Assembly (NCBI GenBank): GCA_008682415.1
Contig: VANK01000010.1
Span: 124,001 to 188,000 of the forward strand
Direction: 5' to 3'
Source: Acidobacteria bacterium AB60
Lineage (GTDB): Bacteria; Acidobacteriota; Terriglobia; Terriglobales; Acidobacteriaceae
DNA: 64,000 nucleotides
Each line of letters starts with the position of its first letter. The first letter of the stretch is position 1. The notes under the pieces were generated by a model. The model did not search any database and was not told the origin of the DNA. It saw nothing but the letters and a program-made list of their open reading frames with translations. The translations under genes and the position numbers were made by a program. Positions 32,791 through 40,854 of the stretch are shown here, one piece after another.

Positions 32791-34050
32791 ATGGCGCCGA
32801 GCCCCGATCAGATCACGAAGACGATTGAGAATCTTTACCGGTCGGAGTCAGGCCGGGTGCTGGCTACGCTGGTGCGCCTGCTCGGCGATCTGGATCTTGC
32901 CGAGGAGTCGATGCACGAGGCGTTCGCTGCGGCGCTGGAATCGTGGGCGGTCGCCGGGGTTCCGGAGAAGCCGCGCCCGTGGCTGATCTCGACCGCGCGC
33001 TTCAAAGCGATCGACGCGATTCGCAGGAGGGCGCGCCTCGACGGAGTGCAGAAAGATCTTGTAGCCCACCTGGAGTCGCGGGCTGATGACGATCCGGTAG
33101 AGGATGAGGAGATCGAGGATGATCGCCTGCGGCTGATCTTCACCTGCTGCCATCCGGCTCTTCCGCCCGAGGGACAGATTGCGCTGACGCTGCGGGAGAT
33201 CTGCGGGTTGACGACGGAGGAGATTGCCCGCGCCTTCCTGGTGACGCCGGCGACGCTGGCGCAGCGCATCGTACGCGCGAAGGCGAGGATTCGCGAGGCG
33301 GCGATTCCATACGAGGTGCCGAAGCCGAAGGAGTTGCCGGAGCGACTGAATGCGGTGCTTCAAGTGGTCTACCTCGTTTTCAACGAGGGGTATTCGGCTG
33401 CGGCGGGAGCGGAGGTGACACGCGCGGAGTTGACGGGCGAGGCGATCCGGCTGGGACGACAGATCGCGGAGCTGCAGCCGGAGCCCGAGGCAATCGGCTT
33501 GCTTGCGCTGATGCTGCTTCAGGAATCGCGCCGGGCGGCGCGGACTTCGCCGGCAGGGGATTTGATTTTGTTGGATACCCAGGATCGCTCGTTGTGGAAT
33601 CGGGAGCTTATTGCGGAGGGAGTGGAGCTGGTGGAGAGGGCCCTGAGCTCGCGGCGTTTCGGCCCTTACACGCTGCAGGCGGCGATCGCGGCCGTGCATG
33701 CAGAGGCGGAGTCGGCCGCTGCGACGGACTGGCGGCAGATTGTCGCTCTGTACGATCAGTTAGCCCGGATTCAGCCTTCCCCGGTGGTGCATCTCAATCG
33801 CGCCGTGGCGATTGCTGAACGCGATGGAGCGGAGGCGGGGCTTGCACGCGTGGATCTGCTGCTGGAACAGGGCGGCCTGGCGCGATATTACCTGGCGCAT
33901 TCGGCGCGTGCCGAGTTGTGCCGGAGACTGGGCCGGACCGAAGAGGCGCGCGTTTCTTATGAGAGGGCGCTGGGGCTGACCCAACAGGAGCCGGAGCGGC
34001 AGTTCCTGCAGAAGCGCATCCGGCAGTTGGACCAGGGGCCGGAAAATTAA
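32791..34050 (+). CDS. ECF42-type RNA polymerase sigma factor with C-terminal extension
   Basis: A 419-residue sigma factor. Region 2 (LATLVRLLGDLDLAEESMHEAFAAALE; PRPWLISTARFKAIDAIRRRARL) and region 4 (LRLIFTCCHPALPPEGQIALTLREICGLTTEEIARAFLV) are followed by a ~230-residue helical DUF6596/TPR-like extension (NEGYSAAAG, LNRAVAIAERDGAEAGL). This layout defines the ECF42 group, which is known to sit next to DGPF-domain proteins and lacks an anti-sigma factor; the extension is thought to control activity. Two DGPF genes follow. The start has no clear Shine-Dalgarno. No ECF42-like promoter was found upstream of the sigma gene itself. Confidence 0.92.
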   Translation: MAPSPDQITKTIENLYRSESGRVLATLVRLLGDLDLAEESMHEAFAAALESWAVAGVPEKPRPWLISTARFKAIDAIRRRARLDGVQKDLVAHLESRADDDPVEDEEIEDDRLRLIFTCCHPALPPEGQIALTLREICGLTTEEIARAFLVTPATLAQRIVRAKARIREAAIPYEVPKPKELPERLNAVLQVVYLVFNEGYSAAAGAEVTRAELTGEAIRLGRQIAELQPEPEAIGLLALMLLQESRRAARTSPAGDLILLDTQDRSLWNRELIAEGVELVERALSSRRFGPYTLQAAIAAVHAEAESAAATDWRQIVALYDQLARIQPSPVVHLNRAVAIAERDGAEAGLARVDLLLEQGGLARYYLAHSARAELCRRLGRTEEARVSYERALGLTQQEPERQFLQKRIRQLDQGPEN

Positions 34051-34062
34051 TTTCGAGCCGGC

Positions 34063-34088
34063 TGTCGATTTCCCGTTTTCCCAACGAC
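34063..34088 (+). promoter_or_regulatory. Candidate ECF42-dependent promoter upstream of the DGPF genes
   Basis: TGTCGA (34063-34068), 16-base spacer, CGAC (34085-34088). This matches, from memory, the promoter reported for ECF42 sigma factors (TGTCGA at -35, CGA/TC at -10). It begins 12 bases after the sigma gene stop and 111 bases before the first DGPF start. Confidence 0.65.
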
Positions 34089-34174
34089 TATAGGCGAGTG
34101 AACGATGAGCCACGGCGTGCTGCGCGCGCGGGACGGGGCCTCGGGAGCACACGACACGTTTCAAGGAGAGAGTC

Positions 34175-34543
34175 ATGCCACAGTATCTGGTTGCAAGCTA
34201 TCTGCCCGACGATTTCGATCCGTCTACAGTCACCGAGGCGATGATCGACGAGATCCACGCAATCAACCGCGAATTGACAGCTGCCGGGGTGCGGAAGTTC
34301 GCTTGTGGAATTTCCCCGGCCAGTCAGGCCAAGACGGTGCGGAAGCAGGCGGACGGGACGGTGCTGGTGACCGACGGGCCCTATACCGAAACCAAGGAAC
34401 ATCTGGGCGGCTTCTGGATATTGGAGTGCGCCAACCTGGAGGAGGCACTGGCATGGGCGCGCAAGGGCGCCATCTCGCCGGATGCCGCGGGCGAGGTGCG
34501 GGAGCTTCTTTTCTATCCCGCCCCGGAACAGGAAGGCCAGTAG
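34175..34543 (+). CDS. DGPF-domain (YCII-related) protein 1
   Basis: A 122-residue YCII/DGPF protein. Seen: YLVASYLPDDFDP, then the hallmark VTDGPYTETKEHLGGFWILECANLEEALAWAR. DGPF proteins have a dimeric alpha/beta ferredoxin-like fold; their biochemical role is unknown, but they are the usual targets of ECF42 sigma factors. The ATG follows AAGGAG. It is followed 71 bases later by a second DGPF gene. Confidence 0.88.
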   Translation: MPQYLVASYLPDDFDPSTVTEAMIDEIHAINRELTAAGVRKFACGISPASQAKTVRKQADGTVLVTDGPYTETKEHLGGFWILECANLEEALAWARKGAISPDAAGEVRELLFYPAPEQEGQ

Positions 34544-34614
34544 ACAGGCAGAGCGGGTGGGCGCGCGTTGAGGGCCCACCCGCCAGAGAGGGCGCGGGAG
34601 GAGGAGACGGAATC

Positions 34615-35016
34615 ATGAAATACATCTGCCTGGGGTACTACGACAGGAACAAGTTCGAGGCCATGAGTGAGGACGAGCGCAATGGGATGTTCGACTCGTG
34701 CTTCGATTACGACGACCATCTGCGTGCCCATGGGAATTGGGCCGGTGGGGAGGCGCTGCAAGGCCCGGAGACGGCGCTGACGCTTTCCTGGAAGAACGGA
34801 ACGGTTGCGGTTACGGACGGCCCTTACGCGGAGACAAAGGAGGTGCTGGGTGGAATTCTTCTGCTGGAGGCGCGCGATATGAATCATGCGATTCAGTTGA
34901 TGGGTCAGCATCCCTCGTTGCGGTTTGGGAATTTTTTCGAAGTTCGGCCTGCGGGAGACCTGAGCCAGATGTTGGAAGCGAGCGAGCAGCGGCGGAGGAA
35001 GAAGTCCCAAGGATGA
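34615..35016 (+). CDS. DGPF-domain (YCII-related) protein 2
   Basis: A 133-residue DGPF protein: MKYICLGYYDRNKFEAMSEDE, LRAHGNWAGGEALQGPETALT and VTDGPYAETKEVLGGILLLEARDMNHAIQLM. It is more distant from the first than a recent duplication would give. It has a basic C-terminal tail (SEQRRRKKSQG). The ATG follows GGAGGAGGAG; the longer frame from 34105 overlaps the first gene and is rejected. Same transcript as DGPF 1. Confidence 0.88.
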   Translation: MKYICLGYYDRNKFEAMSEDERNGMFDSCFDYDDHLRAHGNWAGGEALQGPETALTLSWKNGTVAVTDGPYAETKEVLGGILLLEARDMNHAIQLMGQHPSLRFGNFFEVRPAGDLSQMLEASEQRRRKKSQG

Positions 35017-35077
35017 TGTCGCAGCAGGCGTTGCCCCGCGCCGTGGAGACCGTTCGTCGCCGGGAGCTGCCTTCGGG

Positions 35078-35917
35078 CTAATGCGGTGCGGGGATTGGGG
35101 TGGGTGAGGTGCGCGTGAGCCGGCCGTAGACGAGAGTTCCGATCGCGATGAGGGCGAGCATGCCCAGCCAGGTGAGCCCGGCCATCTGCCTGACCTGCTC
35201 GATGCGGGCTTCCACTTCGCGCATGGAGCGGCCGGCGAGGACGAAGCCGGGGTGAGGGCCTTTGACGCGTTCCACCACAGCGGCGATGCGCAAGGTGTGT
35301 GAGGCGCGGATCGGCTCCCAGGTCACGCGCTCTTCGCCGTGAGACCGCACGTAGTCGAAGACCCCGCGCGGTGGAGCCGGGGTGGCTCCATTGAGCTGCG
35401 CGTTGGATCCGAGCGGGTTTCCCTGATCGTCGTAGACGATCAGGAACGGGGATAGGCTGCGGGCCATGTCGATGACGCCGCTATTGGCCGAGAGTTGGGC
35501 CTGGAGCAATCCATCGGCGACGCCAGGGCCTCCGTCGAGTCGGGCGGCGAGATCGGTCGCCATCTGGATCTGGGGATCGTTGGCGCCATTGCGGAGGATC
35601 TGCTGGGGTATGGCATAGAGGGCGAGCGCGATGCCTGTGGCGATGCCGGCGAGGATGAAGGCATTGAAGAGCAGGGCGGGGCGGTAGGTCGTGCGAAACA
35701 TAGCCAGGTGCTCCTTGAAGAGGGAGGTTGCCAGGTCCCGGAGAGTGGTGGTCATGAGGGAGCGGCGCGCTAGAGTGCGATCGGCGAGGGCGTCGCGGAG
35801 GGCCTGCTGCATGGGCGCGGCGTAGGCGGCGTGGAATGGAGCGGGATAGAGGTGCAGGGCGAGGGCGTAGAGTTGCTCGATGCGGCCGGTGCTGTGTTTG
35901 ACAGAGAGGTTGTTCAC
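35078..35917 (-). CDS. Two-helix membrane protein under PadR control, unknown function
   Basis: A 279-residue protein: a cytoplasmic N-terminal ~75 residues (with RDLATSLFKEHLAMFRTTYRP), a transmembrane helix ~80-102 (LLFNAFILAGIATGIALALYAI), an extracytoplasmic domain of ~135 residues including FLIVYDDQGNPLGSNAQLNG (PAS/Cache-like look), and a second helix ~245-264. This is the topology of a membrane sensor without an output domain. I do not recognise a family. Its ATG overlaps the stop of the PadR gene (ATGA), so the PadR and its palindromic operator should control it. Similar PadR-plus-membrane-protein pairs occur in Acidobacteria. Confidence 0.68.
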   Translation of the reverse strand: MNNLSVKHSTGRIEQLYALALHLYPAPFHAAYAAPMQQALRDALADRTLARRSLMTTTLRDLATSLFKEHLAMFRTTYRPALLFNAFILAGIATGIALALYAIPQQILRNGANDPQIQMATDLAARLDGGPGVADGLLQAQLSANSGVIDMARSLSPFLIVYDDQGNPLGSNAQLNGATPAPPRGVFDYVRSHGEERVTWEPIRASHTLRIAAVVERVKGPHPGFVLAGRSMREVEARIEQVRQMAGLTWLGMLALIAIGTLVYGRLTRTSPTPIPAPH

Positions 35918-36252
35918 GAGCGGCTCCGGGTGGGAACGAGTCCCAGGGCACGGGCCGAGGCGATTGCCGCATCGAGGCGCTCGAGCTCCGAGGCGAGTAC
36001 GGCGCGGCCGTCGGAGGTGAGGCGATAGTAGCGGCGACGCTCGTCATCGGAGAGGCCAGACTCCTGGACGAGGCCGTCGCGCATAAGGCGGTCGAGGGTG
36101 CCGTAGAGGGTGCCCGGACCCATGGCGACTCCTCCCCCTTGGGGCGTGCGGGCCTCCTTCATGAGCGCGTAACCGTGCTTGTCGCTCTCGGCCAGGCCGA
36201 GGAGGATGGCGAAGACGGCGGGGGTGAGAGGGGTGAATGCCTGAGTGGACAT
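35914..36252 (-). CDS. PadR-family transcriptional regulator (module 4)
   Basis: A 112-residue PadR protein: TPAVFAILLGLAESDKHGYALMKEA, MGPGTLYGTLDRLMRDGLVQE and RRRYYRLTSDGRAVLASELERLDAA. It is distinct from the three ADOP-linked PadRs. It lies directly below a near-perfect promoter that contains a 19-base palindrome, giving the clearest autoregulation case in the window. Confidence 0.92.
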   Translation of the reverse strand: MSTQAFTPLTPAVFAILLGLAESDKHGYALMKEARTPQGGGVAMGPGTLYGTLDRLMRDGLVQESGLSDDERRRYYRLTSDGRAVLASELERLDAAIASARALGLVPTRSRS

Positions 36253-36261
36253 GTCGAGGCC

Positions 36262-36289
36262 ATTATATCTGAAACAGATATATCTGCAA
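36262..36289 (-). promoter_or_regulatory. Promoter with embedded palindromic PadR operator
   Basis: Minus strand: -35 TTGCAG (36284-36289), 16-base spacer, perfect -10 TATAAT (36262-36267). Between them lies the perfect palindrome TATATCTGAAACAGATATA (36264-36282, 8-base arms, 3-base centre). A further overlapping half-site reads toward 36286. A repressor bound here would cover both promoter elements. The start codon is 10 bases below the -10, so the transcript is likely nearly leaderless. Confidence 0.75.
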
Positions 36290-36309
36290 CGGGTATTGTT
36301 CTAAAGGAT

Positions 36310-36330
36310 AGGGAATAGGGAATAGGGAAT
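36310..36330. repeat. Heptamer tandem repeat AGGGAAT x3
   Basis: Three exact consecutive AGGGAAT units. The same heptamer array occurs at 48631-48651. It lies in the gap between the PadR promoter and the zinc-ribbon gene. Confidence 0.85.
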
Positions 36331-36345
36331 CGGTTGGATGAGGTT

Positions 36346-36669
36346 TCAGAGGTGGGAGTAGACTTTGGGACGCAGATGTAGCTTCCAGGAGAGCTTGCCG
36401 CGGAAGATGTCGGCGGGGAGGTAACGCCGGCGGTCGCCGCAAAGGGGGCAGACGGCGACGATCCAAGTGTCAGGCATGGTCTGGACCGGGGCCGGAATGT
36501 TCTCGCCGCATCGCTTGCAATGGACCGCGAAGTCACAGGTACGGGCATCGGGCAGGTTGAACACAGAGGGATTATAGGCGAATAAAAGGCGAAAAATTTG
36601 CACAGGCTCCAGAGGCCCGGATGGGGAGCGGCGGAGACCGGGAAATTTGGTGCACCCGCGATCTGGCAC
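36346..36669 (-). CDS. Small zinc-ribbon protein, unknown function
   Basis: A frame of 107 residues whose C-terminal ~60 residues carry a likely zinc ribbon: CDFAVHCKRCGENI and, after a short strand, AVCPLCGDRRRYLPADIF, i.e. two CxxC knuckles. It ends SWKLHLRPKVYSHL. The N-terminal ~40 residues are poorly structured, and the GTG at 36669 is only one option, so the true start may be further downstream at a non-ATG codon. Proteins of this type may bind nucleic acid or a partner protein; nothing more can be said. It is divergent from the SRPBCC gene. Confidence 0.5.
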   Translation of the reverse strand: MPDRGCTKFPGLRRSPSGPLEPVQIFRLLFAYNPSVFNLPDARTCDFAVHCKRCGENIPAPVQTMPDTWIVAVCPLCGDRRRYLPADIFRGKLSWKLHLRPKVYSHL

Positions 36670-36710
36670 ATTTCTGATTCCATGCAGGTGGATGCGCGTC
36701 TAAGACGTCT

Positions 36711-37109
36711 ATGCGAAACCAGACCGTGACGCGCGCAACCGAAGCGGATGTGGAGCCTGCCGCAATCTACAGGGTTCTTGCCGATGCCAACAGCCTGCCG
36801 CAATGGGCTCCCGCGTTTGCCGATGCAATCGAGCCGTTGAACGACACGCAGCTCCGCGTCACGAAGGGCGGCGAGGCTTTTCGCGTGGAGTTCGTGCGGA
36901 ACGAAACTGCAGGTACCGTGGACATCATCCGGGAGATGCCGAATGGCCGCCGGGGCGGCGCGTATATGCGAGTGACGCCGCGGCCGCTGGGGGGCAGCTC
37001 GCTTGCAATAACGGTGCCCCTGAGTCCGACGACGAACGAGGCGGAGGTTGGGCGAACGCTCGAGGAGGAATTGGCGACTCTGATCCGGCTCGCAAACATA
37101 TCGGGGTGA
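36711..37109 (+). CDS. SRPBCC/START-like lipid-binding fold protein
   Basis: A 132-residue protein of the SRPBCC superfamily: ADVEPAAIYRVLADANSLPQWAPAFADAIEPL, a beta-rich centre (FRVEFVRNETAGTVDIIREMPNG), and the C-terminal helix EVGRTLEEELATLIRLAN. Such proteins have a hydrophobic cavity and bind lipids or aromatic ligands, or act as cyclases. No conserved catalytic residue was identified. The 297 bases that follow (37110-37406) show no convincing gene. Confidence 0.75.
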   Translation: MRNQTVTRATEADVEPAAIYRVLADANSLPQWAPAFADAIEPLNDTQLRVTKGGEAFRVEFVRNETAGTVDIIREMPNGRRGGAYMRVTPRPLGGSSLAITVPLSPTTNEAEVGRTLEEELATLIRLANISG

Positions 37110-37406
37110 TGCTCGTGCGGGTGGCGGACTGGAAATTTGGGTGGCGTGGCTGCCGGGATTTGCGAACAGCGCGGCGGAGTCATCAGATGAGCGGCGCTAA
37201 AGGATTCCGCACGGGAGTGCAAACCGAAAGACGGTCGGCGACGGTTACTGACAGGCCATGCGGGTAGCACAGGGGAGAGGCCGCGGAATTACTCCTGGAG
37301 CGGGCCCGTTTGCGATGGGTCTAACTTGCGCGGTTGAAACGCCGATAGAACAGAAGGAGATCGGCGGCGGTAGTGCTCCCGACCACGATCAAGCGGGCGG
37401 TCCTTC

Positions 37407-37835
37407 ATGTGGCGCGGCGCGGCAATCCTCACTTTTGGTATTTCGGCATTCGTGGGTACGTACTCGATCTCGAAGCTGGCCTATCTGGATGGGCTTCGGC
37501 GGGAGTACACCACCATGGGCGCGATTCTGCGCGATCAGGATGGTGCGGTGCTGCCGCAGGACTGTTCGGAGTCCTTCGGCGGGACGGGTGACGGGAACGC
37601 CGCAAGCGCGCATCCCGGCTGCGCCCGGACCAGCCAGGAGTGTTTCCTGTTTGCGGCTCAGGTCCAGTCGGAGGAGGCGCCCTACCAACTAGGCGCAGGG
37701 CTGGCCGTGATTCTGCTTCCTGTTGGATTTATGTTCCTTCACCGGACTGGTGATGGGGCGGGATCGGCGGAGGCTGAGCTGGTACCGTCTCCACTGGAAC
37801 TTCCGGGACTCGACGGCGTCGGACGACAGGGGTAG
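37407..37835 (+). CDS. Small two-helix membrane protein, unknown function
   Basis: A 142-residue frame with a hydrophobic helix near residues 4-20 (AILTFGISAFVGTYSI) and another near 95-112 (GAGLAVILLPVGFMFL). Between them is an extracytoplasmic loop with several Cys (DCSES, HPGCAR, SQECF) that could form a disulfide. No family is recognised, and the Shine-Dalgarno is weak. The coding call rests on the membrane pattern. Confidence 0.45.
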   Translation: MWRGAAILTFGISAFVGTYSISKLAYLDGLRREYTTMGAILRDQDGAVLPQDCSESFGGTGDGNAASAHPGCARTSQECFLFAAQVQSEEAPYQLGAGLAVILLPVGFMFLHRTGDGAGSAEAELVPSPLELPGLDGVGRQG

Positions 37836-38056
37836 TCCCGAGACGAGGGCGCGGAGTACTCATGCGTTGAGGCTGAAGATCACGCCCGGATGGGCGGGCA
37901 GAGGACGGCCGAACGAGCCGGTACCCAGGACTCATCAAATCTTCCAGCAATCGACGGTGCCGGCCGAGGGTAGCGAGTACGGGATCGAGGCGCCCTGATC
38001 GATGTGGTGCCGCAGGGCGACGGCGCCCCCGCGTGATGGGGAGGGCGCACCTGAAT

Positions 38057-39238
38057 TCATCGCGACGATCCAGAGGAAGGCTGTTGTGGCCGGGCAGCCA
38101 GGATCAGGCGCAAAAGCTGTCCAAATTGTTCGAGCGTAACCTTCTTCGCGGGGTCATCCGTGTTGACACGGTGGACGACGACGAGATGGAGGGCGGGGAT
38201 CACGACGATGAAGTGGCCGCCGGCGCCCCATGCGGAAAAACTGCCGTCGGGCAGTTCCACGTTGGGATAGTGGTTTCCATTGACGGCAACCCACCACAGA
38301 TAACCGTAGCCGCTGTAGTTGTCGTGTTTGTTCCCATCGGCGACAGAGTAGGCGGTGGTGCTGTCTCGAACCCATTGCGAGGGCACGATCTGTTCGCCTC
38401 GCCAGCGGCCGTTTCTCATATAGAGGAGACCGAATCGGGCCATGTCGCGAGCCGTCATGCGGAACACATAACCGCGATGAACGGAGTCGGGGCCGGTGGC
38501 GTAATTCTGTAGTTTGGGATCGTAGTTTTCCATGCCGATTTGCCGGGCGATCTGCGCATCGAAAGCCTGGTAGATCAATTCGTGCGTCTGCTTTTCATAG
38601 ATTGTGCCCAGGGCATTGAAGTCCCAGTTGTTGTAGTACCAGAACGATCGCGGAGGGTGGGAACCGCGTGGCGGCTTTTCCGCTTTCATTCCGGGCGTTT
38701 CGAGAAGGGCCGGATGATAGATTCCCGACCTCGCTTTGAGGAGGTCGATGACGCGCGCCTGCTTCTCTTCCGCAGTCAACGATGGCTCGTTGTCATCGAT
38801 TCCCAGTTGGGCGAGCGTGGCGTTCAGGTCAATCTGCCCTTTCGAGACGGCGATGCCAATGAGAGCGCTCAGAAAGCTTTTGCGAATTGAATGCACGTTG
38901 AAGCTGGTGGATATGGCTCCCCACTGGGAGACGATGATTCCGTCGTCGACCACGACCACTGCCGCTGTGTCGATGGAATCCGCGTATGCCTTTGCTGCCG
39001 CGAGGCCCTGCGAGGACCACCCCAGGGCTTCAGGCCGCGCAGCCTGTTTCCAGTGCTCTCCGGGAAACTCCTGTTCGGTCCCGTCTGGTTTTGGGCCTGC
39101 GGCAGCGGCTGAGCCGTACGCGGTAACAATCGTGAGCAAGAGAAGTGACAGCCGGCGTAAAGCCTGGTGGTTCCACGCCACCTGCCTGTTTTGCACGCGC
39201 TCACGCAGGGGAGATTGAGCCGGAGGGGAGGTTTTCAT
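38057..39238 (-). CDS. Exported serine hydrolase, class C beta-lactamase family
   Basis: A 393-residue exported enzyme of the serine beta-lactamase-like/penicillin-binding class C fold. Seen: hydrophobic signal region ~29-47, catalytic SIRK (Ser117-x-x-Lys120), a YYNN motif near 201-204 (the Y-x-N element), and GAGGHF near residue 345 in place of the KTG triad (H-x-G type). Such proteins include esterases, D-aminopeptidases and nylon hydrolases as well as lactamases. Substrate and resistance role cannot be inferred. It stands alone on the minus strand. Confidence 0.85.
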   Translation of the reverse strand: MKTSPPAQSPLRERVQNRQVAWNHQALRRLSLLLLTIVTAYGSAAAAGPKPDGTEQEFPGEHWKQAARPEALGWSSQGLAAAKAYADSIDTAAVVVVDDGIIVSQWGAISTSFNVHSIRKSFLSALIGIAVSKGQIDLNATLAQLGIDDNEPSLTAEEKQARVIDLLKARSGIYHPALLETPGMKAEKPPRGSHPPRSFWYYNNWDFNALGTIYEKQTHELIYQAFDAQIARQIGMENYDPKLQNYATGPDSVHRGYVFRMTARDMARFGLLYMRNGRWRGEQIVPSQWVRDSTTAYSVADGNKHDNYSGYGYLWWVAVNGNHYPNVELPDGSFSAWGAGGHFIVVIPALHLVVVHRVNTDDPAKKVTLEQFGQLLRLILAARPQQPSSGSSR

Positions 39239-39398
39239 TGTTTCGAGCCTCTGGGACAGTCTGGCTCAAGAGTCACCGGGAGGAAAGCGAAAAAGCCGGC
39301 GAGACTCAGAGGTGATGGAGAGAGTTACTCGGGCCTCCTGAGAGGGGCGGAAACCCAAGTCCTAAATGGGAGGGGTAGGATCCGCGGTTCCGCCATCC

Positions 39399-40793
39399 TT
39401 ACTGCGAAGAACCTTGCGGCTTGAGCACGGGAGCCCGAAGGGGCGTGGTTTCGATTTCTATGCGGGTGTCTTTGGGGAAGTCGACGTCGCGGCCGGGACG
39501 GAGGAAGTTTTCGTAGGTGGAGAGGGCCGCGGCATAGAAGCCGAGGCCCGCGGCGAAGTTGCGGTTGCCGGCGGCGATGCCAACCACCCGGCCGACGAGG
39601 CCGAAGCCGTTGGAGGAGACTCCGGTCTGGGCGGTGAGGTTGCCGTCGTTGTCGAGTGCTCGGCCGGCGAGCATGGTGAGGAGCAGGGGGGCGATGACGC
39701 TGGATTGACTCTTGGGGGTCACCGTGCCTTCCGCATCCAGGGAAAGTCCTGCATTGCTCTGCGGGCTGGCGCCGGAGAGGGCGCCCTGGACGGTCCGGCC
39801 CTCCTCGTCCGCGCGGTTTCCAGGAGGGAATTTGACCTGCTGGAAGGTGAAGCGCAGTTTCCCGTTGCGGCCGAGGGAGCGGGCGGATTTGGCAGTTGTG
39901 ACTCTTCCGACCAGCGTGGATCCCTGGGGAACGACAAGCTGGCGATCCTTGTCGTAGACGGGTTCGATGACGAGCGCCTGAACGGGATCGCCGGGCTTGG
40001 CAGTGGCGGAGGTAACGCGGCCGGCGAGGAGGGCGTGCACGGACCAGATCTCCGGGTGGCCGGGGATTGCCGTATCGGCAGGGGGAGCGGCGGCCTGCGA
40101 TAACCCGGGCAGGGCGACGGGGCTGGCGAGCTCGACCGTCCAGGCAGTGTGTGCCGGGATGTGCTCGGGGTGATACGGGAGTTGCTGGTAAAGAAGCTGG
40201 AGGGCGCGGCCACCCAGTCCGGGGTCAACGAAGAAGGCTATCTGCTGGTGGGCGCATTCCTTGGCCAGAGACCAATATTTACCGACGAAGGACCGATGGG
40301 GAGAGGCACCCGGGGCGGCGAGGTGGAGGACGGGCGCGCCGGTCACGGCTCCGGTGGTGACGAGGCTCACAGGCCCGGAGGGAAGGGCAATCTGGTTGAA
40401 CTGGACCCTTGGTGTGTGGAAGGGCGTGAGGTCGCCGCGGAGGCGGCCGTGCCATCGAGTTTTCTTGTCTGGATCAAGCGCCACCACTGCGCCTTGCACA
40501 GGGGTATTGGCGGGCACGGCGAGATGGCCGTCCACAAAGAGGGAATAGACGAGGCGGCCCTCGAGGGTCTCGCCGCTTTTCATGGGGTAGTTGCGCGGGA
40601 TCTCGACCTGGAGCACGGTTCCCTGGGGAAGAACGGGCGCAGCGGGCTTTGCGGGCTCAGGGGAGGGCTGCGGGGCTTCGGGAGCCGGTGCCTGGGGGCG
40701 GTGTTGCAGGGATTGAGCGACTGCTGAAGGTGAGAACAGGAGCGCGGAAGCGCCCAGCGTGAGGAAGAGGGAGCGCTTGATACCCAACATCAA
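39399..40793 (-). CDS. Exported VirB10/TrbI-like beta-barrel-domain protein, function unknown
   Basis: A 464-residue exported protein: signal peptide ~1-26, Pro/Ala-rich stretch ~30-55, then repeated blocks like VLPQGTVLQVEIPRN and VVPQGSTLVGRVTTAKSARSLGRNGKLRFTFQQVKFPPG. A glycine-rich core GFGLVGRVVGIAAGNRNFAAG and a terminal FPKDTRIEIET follow. These blocks resemble the VirB10/TrbI beta-barrel domain of type IV secretion, but no other T4SS gene is present, so it is an orphan relative, possibly in the envelope. It precedes no obvious partner. Confidence 0.6.
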   Translation of the reverse strand: MMLGIKRSLFLTLGASALLFSPSAVAQSLQHRPQAPAPEAPQPSPEPAKPAAPVLPQGTVLQVEIPRNYPMKSGETLEGRLVYSLFVDGHLAVPANTPVQGAVVALDPDKKTRWHGRLRGDLTPFHTPRVQFNQIALPSGPVSLVTTGAVTGAPVLHLAAPGASPHRSFVGKYWSLAKECAHQQIAFFVDPGLGGRALQLLYQQLPYHPEHIPAHTAWTVELASPVALPGLSQAAAPPADTAIPGHPEIWSVHALLAGRVTSATAKPGDPVQALVIEPVYDKDRQLVVPQGSTLVGRVTTAKSARSLGRNGKLRFTFQQVKFPPGNRADEEGRTVQGALSGASPQSNAGLSLDAEGTVTPKSQSSVIAPLLLTMLAGRALDNDGNLTAQTGVSSNGFGLVGRVVGIAAGNRNFAAGLGFYAAALSTYENFLRPGRDVDFPKDTRIEIETTPLRAPVLKPQGSSQ

Positions 40794-40854
40794 CGAAGAT
40801 CAGAACCTCTCATTTCAGTCTATGGGTTGAGACGTCTGCACCGGAGGAAGGCGA

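Noticed and set aside
34105..34614. In-frame upstream extension of DGPF protein 2
   Set aside because: It overlaps the well-supported DGPF protein 1; the ATG at 34615 has a strong ribosome site and starts at the domain.
37258..37692. 144-residue plus-strand frame overlapping the small membrane protein
   Set aside because: It overlaps the better-supported membrane frame at 37407-37835, lacks a ribosome site and any domain, and looks like a shadow.
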